From Myxococcales bacterium (GTDB lineage Bacteria > Myxococcota > Polyangia > Polyangiales > Polyangiaceae), in contig JAGQIY010000761.1 of NCBI GenBank assembly GCA_020430865.1, positions 1 to 11,394 of the forward strand: a DNA stretch of 11,394 bases, in the 5' to 3' direction. Each line of letters opens with the position of its first letter. Position 1 is the stretch's first letter. A program made the translations under genes and the position numbers. The notes under the pieces were generated by a model. The model saw only the letters and a program-made list of their open reading frames with translations. It did not search any database and was not told where the DNA came from. Positions 1 to 5,583 of the stretch are shown piece by piece.

Positions 1-473
1 AGTCTGGCGCAGCGACGCTCGCGCTCTCCAAGGTGAACGTGGCCGAGGTACTGCGCGATGCCGTCGCGCGTCTCGAACCTCGTGCGCGCCAGCTCGGTTC
101 GCGTCTCGTCGCCCTTCAAGGCGATGGCCTGCTCGAGGTGGATGCGGATGCTGCGCGCCTGACGCGCGCTCTGGACAACCTGATCGAGAACGCACTGGTC
201 CACAGCGGAGGCAGCGACGTCGAGGTCGGTTTCGAGTCGCAGGACGGAACGGTTCGGATCTTCGTGGACGACGCGGGGCGCGGGATCCCACAGGAGCTCC
301 GGGAGCGAGTCTTCTCGAAGTTCTTCCGCGTGCCGGGGACGACCAAACAGGGCAATGGGCTCGGTTTGAGCATCGTGCGTGACATCGTCAACGCGCATGG
401 GGGAGAGGTGGGCGCCGCGGACTCGCCCCTCGGGGGCGCGCGGGTTTGGTTGACGATCCCCAAGGCACCCTGA
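1..473 (+). CDS. Sensor histidine kinase, C-terminal fragment (HATPase domain)
   Basis: This is the 3' end of a sensor kinase that autophosphorylates on histidine and passes the phosphate to a response regulator. The frame is open from base 3, so the GTG at 33 is probably internal and the gene begins outside the window. Numbering from that GTG, the ATP-binding (GHKL) fold is complete: N box around DNLIEN (N53), G1 box DAGRG (80-84), F box FSKFF (94-98) and G2 box GNGLGL (107-112). The sensor region and the phospho-acceptor helix are not visible, so neither the signal nor the partner regulator can be named. The next gene lies 369 bases away, so this kinase is probably the end of its own operon. 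A link to the sigma-54-type control of the nap genes is possible but nothing in the window shows it. Confidence 0.93.
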   Translation, partial: SGAATLALSKVNVAEVLRDAVARLEPRARQLGSRLVALQGDGLLEVDADAARLTRALDNLIENALVHSGGSDVEVGFESQDGTVRIFVDDAGRGIPQELRERVFSKFFRVPGTTKQGNGLGLSIVRDIVNAHGGEVGAADSPLGGARVWLTIPKAP

Positions 474-599
474 GAGTGGGCTTGAGGCGGTTCATCTGGC
501 TCTCTTGGTGCCGCCTGCGCTCTTGCTTAGCTACTTGGCCCAGGGTGTGCTGTTGCTTGCGGACGCCTAGGCAACCTCAAACCCATCCCATCGTAGCCG

Positions 600-632
600 C
601 GGGCGAGGGCTCCTGTTCGCCTTCCTCGCCCG
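600..632. repeat. 9-bp perfect inverted repeat, possible weak terminator
   Basis: CGGGCGAGG (600-608) is followed after 15 bases by its exact reverse complement CCTCGCCCG (624-632). It lies 127 bases downstream of the kinase stop. No T-run follows it, so it is not a classical intrinsic terminator. It could be a rho-assisted stop, an RNA stem or a protein site, and in such GC-rich DNA chance is also possible. Confidence 0.35.
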
Positions 633-738
633 AAACGCGGTCCGCTTCACTATGTCAATATCCACGCGGAACTGATGATGGAGAACCCAGGCCCAGACGT
701 AGTCTTTCAAGGTAGCTCCCCGAGTCGATTGCAGCGAT

Positions 739-754
739 TGGCTTGTCGGATGCA
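739..754 (+). promoter_or_regulatory. Weak sigma-54-like -24/-12 element
   Basis: TGGCTTGTCGGATGCA has GG and GC at the correct spacing and matches about 9 of the 12 consensus positions of TGGCACG-N4-TTGCW. It would start transcription near 765, some 78 bases before the DUF2231-like start codon. It is clearly weaker than the two elements between the nap operons. No TGTTCC/GGAACA dyad was found upstream of it, so it may be fortuitous. Confidence 0.3.
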
Positions 755-842
755 ACGTAACGTGACTCGCGGAGCGTCCGACGTTTGCCGGATGGTGTGC
801 GTCTGCGAACGTGCCCACGTTTAGCCAAGACGTGGAGGTCGT

Positions 843-1364
843 ATGGACTCGCTGCTGTTTCATCCCAAGTTGGTTCACCTGCCCATCGCGCTCGCGGTGT
901 TGATGCCGCTGATCGCGGGGGGATTGCTCCTCGCCTGGTGGCGCGAGTGGCTCCCTCGGCGCGCCTGGCTGGGCGCCGTCCTGCTCCAGCTGGTGCTGGT
1001 CGTCTCGGGGGTCGGAGCGCTCTGGAGCGGAGAAGCCGACGAAGATCGCGTGGAGCGCGTGGTCGCCGAGAGTCACATCGAGGCCCACGAGCACGCCGCG
1101 AAGCGCTTCGTGCTGGCGAGCGGCGTGGTGCTGGGCTTGATGCTGATCGGCGCTGTCGTGTCCGAGAAACGCTTCGGACGCGCCGTCGCTGGCGTCGCCA
1201 CGGCGGGCACCCTGGGGGTCCTGGCGCTCGGCTACCAGACGGGCGAAGCCGGCGGGCGCCTGGTCTACACCCACGGCGCGGCCCAGGCCTATCAGGGCAC
1301 GAGTTTCCAGAAGGATATGCCGACGGTCGCCGCGACAGCGGAGGAAGACGATGACGATGACTGA
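843..1364 (+). CDS. DUF2231-like four-helix inner-membrane protein
   Basis: This is a predicted integral membrane protein of 173 residues. It has four hydrophobic segments (about 13-33, 42-62, 88-106 and 112-131) and a very acidic tail ending EEDDDDD. The opening HPKLVHLPIA and the late TGEAGGRLVYTHG are the two signature stretches I associate with the DUF2231 family. Histidines 7, 12, 78, 82, 84 and 144 lie at or near membrane edges and could bind haem or metal, but that is inference. The ATG at 843 is supported by GGAGG at 834-838. The gene is monocistronic here and converges on the end of the nap operon. The biochemical role of the family is not established. Its position beside an anaerobic respiratory locus suggests a redox or membrane role, but nothing proves it belongs to the Nap system. 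Confidence 0.82.
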   Translation: MDSLLFHPKLVHLPIALAVLMPLIAGGLLLAWWREWLPRRAWLGAVLLQLVLVVSGVGALWSGEADEDRVERVVAESHIEAHEHAAKRFVLASGVVLGLMLIGAVVSEKRFGRAVAGVATAGTLGVLALGYQTGEAGGRLVYTHGAAQAYQGTSFQKDMPTVAATAEEDDDDD

Positions 1365-1409
1365 ACGCGCGTCGCAGGTTGAGCTGGCGCGCCTCACCCC
1401 CGGAGGAGT

Positions 1410-1706
1410 CTAGGCAGGAGCTTGCATCCGAACCAGGCGCACTCCGTCGGCTACCGGCATCAGCGTATCCAGCCACTGTCGCCCGCCGTGTCGGTACCGC
1501 AGCTGAACTGCGTGTCCGGCTCCAAGATGCGAGGGTACGTCGGTGAGCCCCAGAGCCGCCGCGCTGGAGTGAGCAAAGGCGCGGGACTTGACCCGGACCT
1601 CGAGGAGCTCGCTGCACTGCTCGATGTCGTTCAGGAGGGAGGACAGGACGCCTGGAGAGAGCACGGCGTCTTGCAGATCGGGTAGCGCGAGCTCCTCGTC
1701 ACTCAT
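1410..1706 (-). CDS. Hypothetical 98-residue protein, last gene of nap operon
   Basis: I do not recognise a family for this 98-residue protein. It looks soluble and cytoplasmic, with no signal peptide or membrane segment. The first half is predicted helical and acidic (LSSLLNDIEQCSELLEV, about 21-37). The second half reads like beta strands rich in conserved-looking aromatics and arginines (AVQLRYRHGGRQW, then DTLMP, then GVRLVRM). There is a single cysteine (31) and no metal motif. The ATG at 1706 lies inside the end of the preceding gene, an 8-base overlap that implies translational coupling. Its place as the last gene of napD-napA-cytochrome-leader protein suggests an accessory or assembly role in nitrate reductase biogenesis, inferred from context only. 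Codon use matches its neighbours. Confidence 0.72.
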   Translation of the reverse strand: MSDEELALPDLQDAVLSPGVLSSLLNDIEQCSELLEVRVKSRAFAHSSAAALGLTDVPSHLGAGHAVQLRYRHGGRQWLDTLMPVADGVRLVRMQAPA

Positions 1707-1917
1707 CGGATTTCGTTGCCTTGGGGATCAAATCGGGGACGCCGACCTGCGTCGTCTCCACGGCGGGCAGATCCCGGCGCAGCTCGACGTTGAGGGAGGT
1801 CGGAGGCTTGCCTCGCTTGGCGTAGAAGGAGTCCAGGGAGAACTCCTCCGCGTCTGCCTTCTTCGATGATTCTTGCCGAAACAGGCCCAGGAAGCCGCGG
1901 CGCGATAGGTTGGCCAT
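1699..1917 (-). CDS. Small NapF/Tat-leader-like protein without cysteines
   Basis: This 72-residue protein starts MANLSRRGFLGLF, which resembles both a twin-arginine motif and the N-terminus of NapF, where a similar SRRGxL stretch precedes the ferredoxin clusters. Unlike a working Tat signal it lacks a hydrophobic h-region: charged residues (RQESSKKADAEE) follow at once. Unlike NapF it has no cysteine, so it cannot carry an Fe-S cluster. The rest is hydrophilic and looks partly disordered. The start at 1917 lies 3 bases after the cytochrome stop, with GGGAGATG ahead of it as ribosome binding site. The stop overlaps the next gene by 8 bases. It may be a stand-alone leader-like peptide that binds a Tat chaperone such as NapD, or a degenerate relic of NapF. 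Both ideas are inference. Confidence 0.72.
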   Translation of the reverse strand: MANLSRRGFLGLFRQESSKKADAEEFSLDSFYAKRGKPPTSLNVELRRDLPAVETTQVGVPDLIPKATKSDE

Positions 1918-1920
1918 GAG

Positions 1921-2679
1921 TCATCTCCCGGTGGGGGTGTCGCTGCTCGAGGTGCGTTGGTCCAGAGTCGCACTCGACGCGTGGCACTGCACGCAGTTCT
2001 GGCGCTCGGGGTGGCTGGTGCGCAGGCCCACCTTGCCGGTCGGGCCGTGACAGCTGATGCAGGTCTCTCGCATGCGCGTCGGGTGAGGCATCGTCGGCGG
2101 CGCGCCATCCCACGCGCGCGCGCCGTGCCCCGGAGATTTCCAACCCTCGAAGGTGTTCTCTCGAGCTATGCCAGGTTTGCCTCCGGCGCGCGGATCCTGG
2201 CTGAGGGTGTGGCACTGGAAGCAGCTGTCGTAGCGTGGGTGGCTCATGCGAGGAGCGAGCTTGCCGGCAATGTTGGCGCCCTTCTCGTGGCAGGTCAGGC
2301 AATCGGGCGCGCGCGTGTCGTTGACCTGATGAGGGATGCTCGGCGGAGCGCCCCAGTAGGCCCGTGTTTTTTCCCGCGCGGCAATGGCCTCGGTGAAGCT
2401 CTGCTCGTCAGGCGGGCCCTTCGGCGGGGTGCGATCCACGGCGTCCAAGAAGCGCTGGACCTGTGAGGGGTGGAGGTCGCCGAGCACGCCACGGTCTCTG
2501 GAACGCAGGTCGCGGTACGACGGCGTTGGGTCCGCGCCGCGTCCCAGCTCTCCGGTGTCTCGCACGGGCGCAACCACCGGAGGCTGCTTCAACCCAGTGA
2601 AGAAGCCGACGAAGGCGACCGCCACGACGCAGGCCGCGGCCAGCTGCCAACCCCTGCGGCTAGTTCCAGGCTCGGCCAT
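1921..2679 (-). CDS. Tetrahaem cytochrome c, duplicated NapB-like electron-transfer subunit
   Basis: This periplasmic c-type cytochrome probably hands electrons to NapA. One hydrophobic segment (about 11-30) anchors or exports it. Four haem sites are visible: CLTCH (127-131), CFQCH (153-157), CISCH (207-211) and CVQCH (229-233). They fall in two copies of one module, about 106-158 and 188-234. Each copy reads RA-x2-GAPP-x2-PH, then CxxCH, then SHP, then CxQCH. PH (117, 199) and SH (147, 223) supply the likely distal ligands, giving bis-histidine haems as in the dihaem NapB, whose IPH...CxxCH...SH...CxxCH order each half copies. Ordinary NapB has one module; this protein has 252 residues and two. 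The start lies 9 bases after the napA stop, with GAGG upstream. NapM-type tetrahaem cytochromes are the alternative name, so I give no symbol. Confidence 0.88.
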   Translation of the reverse strand: MAEPGTSRRGWQLAAACVVAVAFVGFFTGLKQPPVVAPVRDTGELGRGADPTPSYRDLRSRDRGVLGDLHPSQVQRFLDAVDRTPPKGPPDEQSFTEAIAAREKTRAYWGAPPSIPHQVNDTRAPDCLTCHEKGANIAGKLAPRMSHPRYDSCFQCHTLSQDPRAGGKPGIARENTFEGWKSPGHGARAWDGAPPTMPHPTRMRETCISCHGPTGKVGLRTSHPERQNCVQCHASSATLDQRTSSSDTPTGR

Positions 2680-2688
2680 GCTCGGACC

Positions 2689-5070
2689 TCATCCGACCTT
2701 TCGAATGCGTACGGCGCATTTCTTGTAGTCCGGCTGCTTGGAGAACGGGTCATACGCTTCGAGGGTCAGCAGGTTCGCCAGCAGGGTCTCGTCGAAGAAC
2801 GGGATGAAGGTGCTTCCGCGCGGAGGGCGTCCGCGACCGTTCAACCACACGCTCAGCTCCAGCTTGCCGCGGCGACTCTCCACCAGCACCCGCTCGCCGT
2901 TGCCAATCCCCAGCTCATGGGCGTCGTCGGGGTGCATCTCGATGTAGCTCCCCGGCATGGAGCGGCGGAGCTGCGGGATGCGCATCGTCAGCGTTCCGGT
3001 GTGCCAGTGCTCGATCACGCGCCCAGTGCAGAGCCAGAATGGATACTCCTGGTCGGGGGACTCTGGCGGCGGCTCGTACGGGCGGAACCAGATCTGCGCG
3101 CGATGATCGTGGGTCGTCGAGTGGTAGAAGTCGATCGGGCGGGACTTCTCTGCGTAGGGATCGTCGAAGCTCGCGAAGCGAAACTTCGTCTCGCGCCAGC
3201 TGCCGTCCTTCTGCTGGACGACGGGCCAGCGCAGGCCGCGCGCCTTCGTGTACTCCTCGTAGGGGGCGAGGTCCTTGTGCTTGAGCCGCGTGAACTTGCG
3301 GTACTCCTCGAACAGGTGCTCGTCGACGTTCACGTCGTAGTAGTGGGCGAAGTCCCAGATGGGCACTTCCTTGCCGTCCTTCTCGATGTGAAACAGGAAC
3401 TTCCCATCGCGGTCCTTCATCCCCTCGTTGCCTAGCTCGAGCAGGCGATGAGCCACGGCGATCAGCTGCCAGCAGTCGTCTCGCGCCTCGCCAGGCGGCT
3501 TGACCATCTTGAACCACTGCTGGGTGCGGCGTTCGGAGTTGCCGAAGACGCCGTTCTTCTCCACCCACAGCGCGCTCGGGAGCACCAGGTCGGCGTGCTC
3601 GGTCGTTGCCGTGGGGTAAACATCGCTGACGATCAGGAATTTTCCCGGGATCTTCCGGCTGGGGAAGAACAGCTGGTTCAAGTTGGGGAGCGTCTGTCCG
3701 GGGTTCGTGACCTGCACCCAGATGGTCGAGATGTCGCCGCCCTGATCTTTCGGCGTGGAGAAGCGCTTCCACATCTCGACCGTGTGGTAGCCCGGCTTGG
3801 CGCTGACGCGCCCAGCGGGCACGTTCCAGATCTCCTCCGCGTGCTTGCGGTGGTCGGGGTTCGCCACGACGCGCCCTCCTGGGAGAGCGTGGGCCAGCGT
3901 GCCCACCTCCCGCACGGTCCCGCACGCCGAGGGCTGTCCGGTCAAGCTCGTCGGCGCGTCCCCTGGCTTGCCGAAATGGCCGCTCAGCAGGTGGACGGCG
4001 TGCACCAGGTTGTTGATGGCTGTGCCTCGGGTGTGCTGGTTCATGCCCATGCACCAGAGGCTCGTGATCTTGAGCGACTTGTCCGCGAACAGGTCGGCGA
4101 GCATGCGGATCTTTGCAGCCGGAACACCGCTGATCTCCGCGACCTTCTCCGGCGTGTAGCTCGCGATGGCTTGCTTGTAGGCCTCGAAGCTCATCTCCTT
4201 GCCGTTGAGCGTGGCCGGCTCGTCCTGCTCGCGGAAGGCGCAGTTCTTCTCCACGAAGTCGCGGTCCCAGGCGCCGCGTGCGATCAGCTGCTGCGCGATG
4301 CCGTTGGCGATCGCCAGGTCGGTCTGAGGCTTGAACTCGAGGTACTCGTCGGCGAACTCCGTGGTGCGTGTTCGGCGCGTGCCGATGTCGATCAGCTTCA
4401 CCCTCTCCCCCCGAGACCGTCGATCCATCACCCGCGAGAACAACACCGGGTGCATCTCCGCCGGGTTGTTTCCCCAGGTAATCAGCACATCGCAGTTGTC
4501 TAGGTCGTCGTAGCAGCCGGCGGGTTCATCCACGCCATACGTGCTCAGGAAGCCCGTGACGGCGGATGCCATGCACAGCCGCGCATTGGGGTCGACCTGA
4601 TTCGAACCGAGGCCTCCCTTGACCAGCTTGTTGGCGGCGTAGCCCTCGGGGATGGTCCACTGGCCGCTGCCATACATGGCGAAGCCCTTGGGATCGGCCT
4701 GGATGCGCTCGGCGATGGTGTCGATGGCTTCCTTCCACGAGATGGGGACGAGCTTGCCGTTCTTGCGCAGCAGCGGCTTGGTGAGCCGATCCTTGCCGTA
4801 GAGCGCGAGACCGACGTGGTAGCCCTTCATGCACAGCAGGCCCTTGTTCACCTCGGCCTTGGCGTCGCCCTGGATGGCGACCACCTTGCCGCCCTTCACG
4901 CCCACCTGCACGTGGCAGCCAGTGCCGCAGAATCTGCATGGGGCCTTCTGGAAGCGAACGCCGTCCACTTCACGCGGCGCTTCCGCGCTGGACTCCTCGG
5001 CTGCGAGCCGGGTCGCGGCGAGGGTCGCTGCAGCCATCGCCGAACTGCGAATGAAGTCTCGTCGTTGCAT
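2689..5070 (-). CDS. napA: Periplasmic nitrate reductase catalytic subunit NapA
   Basis: This is the molybdenum bis-MGD enzyme that reduces nitrate to nitrite in the periplasm. The Tat leader begins MQRRDFIRSSA (R3, R4) with an alanine-rich h-region to about residue 24. The [4Fe-4S] cluster is held by C45, C48, C52 and C80, followed by K82 in MKGY, the lysine between cluster and pterin in this family. The molybdenum ligand is C166 in NARLCMASAVTGF, a Nap-type context that separates it from formate dehydrogenases, which carry selenocysteine or cysteine in another setting. The length of 793 residues is slightly below the roughly 830 of E. coli NapA. The start at 5070 lies 1 base after the napD stop, with GAGGAAC inside the napD end as ribosome binding site. 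Assimilatory NasA is unlikely because of the Tat leader and the napD partner. Confidence 0.97.
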   Translation of the reverse strand: MQRRDFIRSSAMAAATLAATRLAAEESSAEAPREVDGVRFQKAPCRFCGTGCHVQVGVKGGKVVAIQGDAKAEVNKGLLCMKGYHVGLALYGKDRLTKPLLRKNGKLVPISWKEAIDTIAERIQADPKGFAMYGSGQWTIPEGYAANKLVKGGLGSNQVDPNARLCMASAVTGFLSTYGVDEPAGCYDDLDNCDVLITWGNNPAEMHPVLFSRVMDRRSRGERVKLIDIGTRRTRTTEFADEYLEFKPQTDLAIANGIAQQLIARGAWDRDFVEKNCAFREQDEPATLNGKEMSFEAYKQAIASYTPEKVAEISGVPAAKIRMLADLFADKSLKITSLWCMGMNQHTRGTAINNLVHAVHLLSGHFGKPGDAPTSLTGQPSACGTVREVGTLAHALPGGRVVANPDHRKHAEEIWNVPAGRVSAKPGYHTVEMWKRFSTPKDQGGDISTIWVQVTNPGQTLPNLNQLFFPSRKIPGKFLIVSDVYPTATTEHADLVLPSALWVEKNGVFGNSERRTQQWFKMVKPPGEARDDCWQLIAVAHRLLELGNEGMKDRDGKFLFHIEKDGKEVPIWDFAHYYDVNVDEHLFEEYRKFTRLKHKDLAPYEEYTKARGLRWPVVQQKDGSWRETKFRFASFDDPYAEKSRPIDFYHSTTHDHRAQIWFRPYEPPPESPDQEYPFWLCTGRVIEHWHTGTLTMRIPQLRRSMPGSYIEMHPDDAHELGIGNGERVLVESRRGKLELSVWLNGRGRPPRGSTFIPFFDETLLANLLTLEAYDPFSKQPDYKKCAVRIRKVG

Positions 5071-5071
5071 T

Positions 5072-5308
5072 TCAGAGTTCCTCGTCCTGGAAGTCGACGC
5101 TCACGACATCGACGAAGTCGACGCCGGGCAGTCGCATCAGCGCCTCGGTCAATTTCCGTGCGGCACTCAGGGTGGGCGCCTCGGTGACGACCGGTAGCTT
5201 GCGGCCCTGGGCGGCTCCCACGGTGACGTCAGGAAGCAGACGCAGCGCGGCGAGGACTTCCTCGGAGCGCTCGCTGCGCGTCGTGATCACGAGTCCGCTG
5301 ATGGGCAT
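5072..5308 (-). CDS. napD: NapD-type Tat chaperone for NapA
   Basis: This small cytoplasmic protein of 78 residues belongs to the family that binds the NapA Tat leader and delays export until the cofactor is inserted. It shows the NapD ferredoxin-like pattern: an opening ISGLVITT strand, a helix to about residue 24, a GRKLPVVTE strand pair around 35-43, a second helix, and LPGVDFVDVVSVDF near the end. The last motif is the counterpart of the VxGVLxxxLVYH ending in E. coli NapD. It is the first gene of the minus-strand operon and abuts napA, as in many nap clusters. No ribosome binding site is evident before the ATG at 5308, and the sigma-54 element at 5338-5323 predicts transcription starting only about 4 bases upstream. 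The message may therefore be nearly leaderless. Confidence 0.9.
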   Translation of the reverse strand: MPISGLVITTRSERSEEVLAALRLLPDVTVGAAQGRKLPVVTEAPTLSAARKLTEALMRLPGVDFVDVVSVDFQDEEL

Positions 5309-5322
5309 GGCGATCCGGGGCT

Positions 5323-5338
5323 AGCAAGGCACGCGCCA
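5323..5338 (-). promoter_or_regulatory. Sigma-54 (-24/-12) promoter of the napDA operon
   Basis: Read on the minus strand, the 16 bases are TGGCGCGTGCCTTGCT. They match TGGCACG-N4-TTGCW at 11 of 12 positions, with both invariant pairs (GG and GC) at exact spacing. The predicted transcription start is near 5312, only about 4 bases before the napD ATG. Sigma-54 promoters need an ATP-driven enhancer-binding activator; candidate binding sites are at 5468-5505. Confidence 0.75.
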
Positions 5339-5359
5339 GAGGCTCCCACGCGCAGTTTG

Positions 5360-5410
5360 CGCGAGTTTGGCGGGTCTTTCGCGAGCTCTCGGCGCGAGCA
5401 GGTCCTCGCG
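5360..5410. repeat. Cluster of CGCGAG repeats in the nap intergenic region
   Basis: CGCGAG occurs at 5360-5365, 5380-5385 and 5393-5398, and its inverse CTCGCG at 5405-5410. The last two form a perfect dyad with a 6-base centre. Four copies in 51 bases lie roughly 48 to 98 bases upstream of the predicted napD transcription start. They could be an operator for a second regulator or simply a product of local GC richness. Confidence 0.35.
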
Positions 5411-5467
5411 GGGCGTAGGAACTGCGCGGGTCAGGCGAGGGCTCGCAGAATGTGCGGGAGTTTAGCC

Positions 5468-5505
5468 TGTTCCACTTCGGAACATGTGTGTTCCAGCCTG
5501 GAGCG
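5468..5505. promoter_or_regulatory. Tandem NtrC-architecture activator sites (TGTTCC-N5-GGAACA)
   Basis: TGTTCC (5468-5473), five bases, then GGAACA (5479-5484) form a perfect 17-base dyad. A second site begins at 5489 with TGTTCC and, after five bases, ends GGAGCG (5500-5505), matching 4 of 6 bases of the right arm. The 6-N5-6 layout is that of NtrC boxes (TGCACC-N5-GGTGCA) with a different core. The two sites start 21 bases apart, two helical turns, so they face the same side. They lie about 78 to 115 bases upstream of the plus-strand start and 156 to 193 upstream of the minus-strand start, normal distances for a sigma-54 activator serving both operons. Confidence 0.6.
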
Positions 5506-5556
5506 AACGAAGATTTTCCGCGTGGATCGGCGCGCGCGCAAAGGCTTCGTCGTGTC

Positions 5557-5572
5557 TGGCATGGTGGATGCT
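5557..5572 (+). promoter_or_regulatory. Sigma-54 (-24/-12) promoter of the cytochrome-nrfD operon
   Basis: TGGCATGGTGGATGCT matches TGGCACG-N4-TTGCW at 10 of 12 positions, with GG and GC correctly spaced. It points away from the napD promoter. The predicted transcription start is near 5583, immediately at the GTG (5584) chosen as the start of the cytochrome gene. Confidence 0.62.
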
Positions 5573-5583
5573 TTTGCGCGACC

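Larger units (their letters stand above)
474..842. other. Non-coding gap between kinase and DUF2231-like gene
   Basis: No convincing gene is seen in these 369 bases. Short open frames on both strands here lack recognisable domains, and the minus-strand ones only extend antisense into the neighbouring gene. The gap holds a 9-base inverted repeat (600-632), a weak sigma-54-like element (739-754), and a small dyad CCACGT-N9-ACGTGG (815-835) whose right arm touches the ribosome binding site of the next gene. It probably contains the end of the kinase transcript and the promoter of the DUF2231-like gene. Confidence 0.5.

Noticed and set aside
1365..1409. Terminator between the convergent DUF2231-like gene and the nap operon
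   Set aside because: Only the short self-complementary motifs ACGCGCGT and GGCGCGCC are present, with no T-run.
567..1617. Long minus-strand open frames antisense to the DUF2231-like gene (276 and 320 residues)
   Set aside because: They have Arg/Pro/Ser-rich shadow composition, no domain, and lie opposite a gene with a ribosome binding site and family motifs.
2470..4503. Plus-strand open frames of 321 and 351 residues opposite napA
   Set aside because: They run antisense through napA, which has unmistakable motifs. Their sequences are low-complexity Val/Leu/Arg/His strings typical of antisense frames in GC-rich DNA.
2689..5070. Possibility that the molybdoenzyme is a formate dehydrogenase or an assimilatory nitrate reductase
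   Set aside because: The NARLCMASAVTGF context of the Mo-ligand cysteine, the Tat leader, the adjoining napD and the NapB-like cytochrome all point to NapA.
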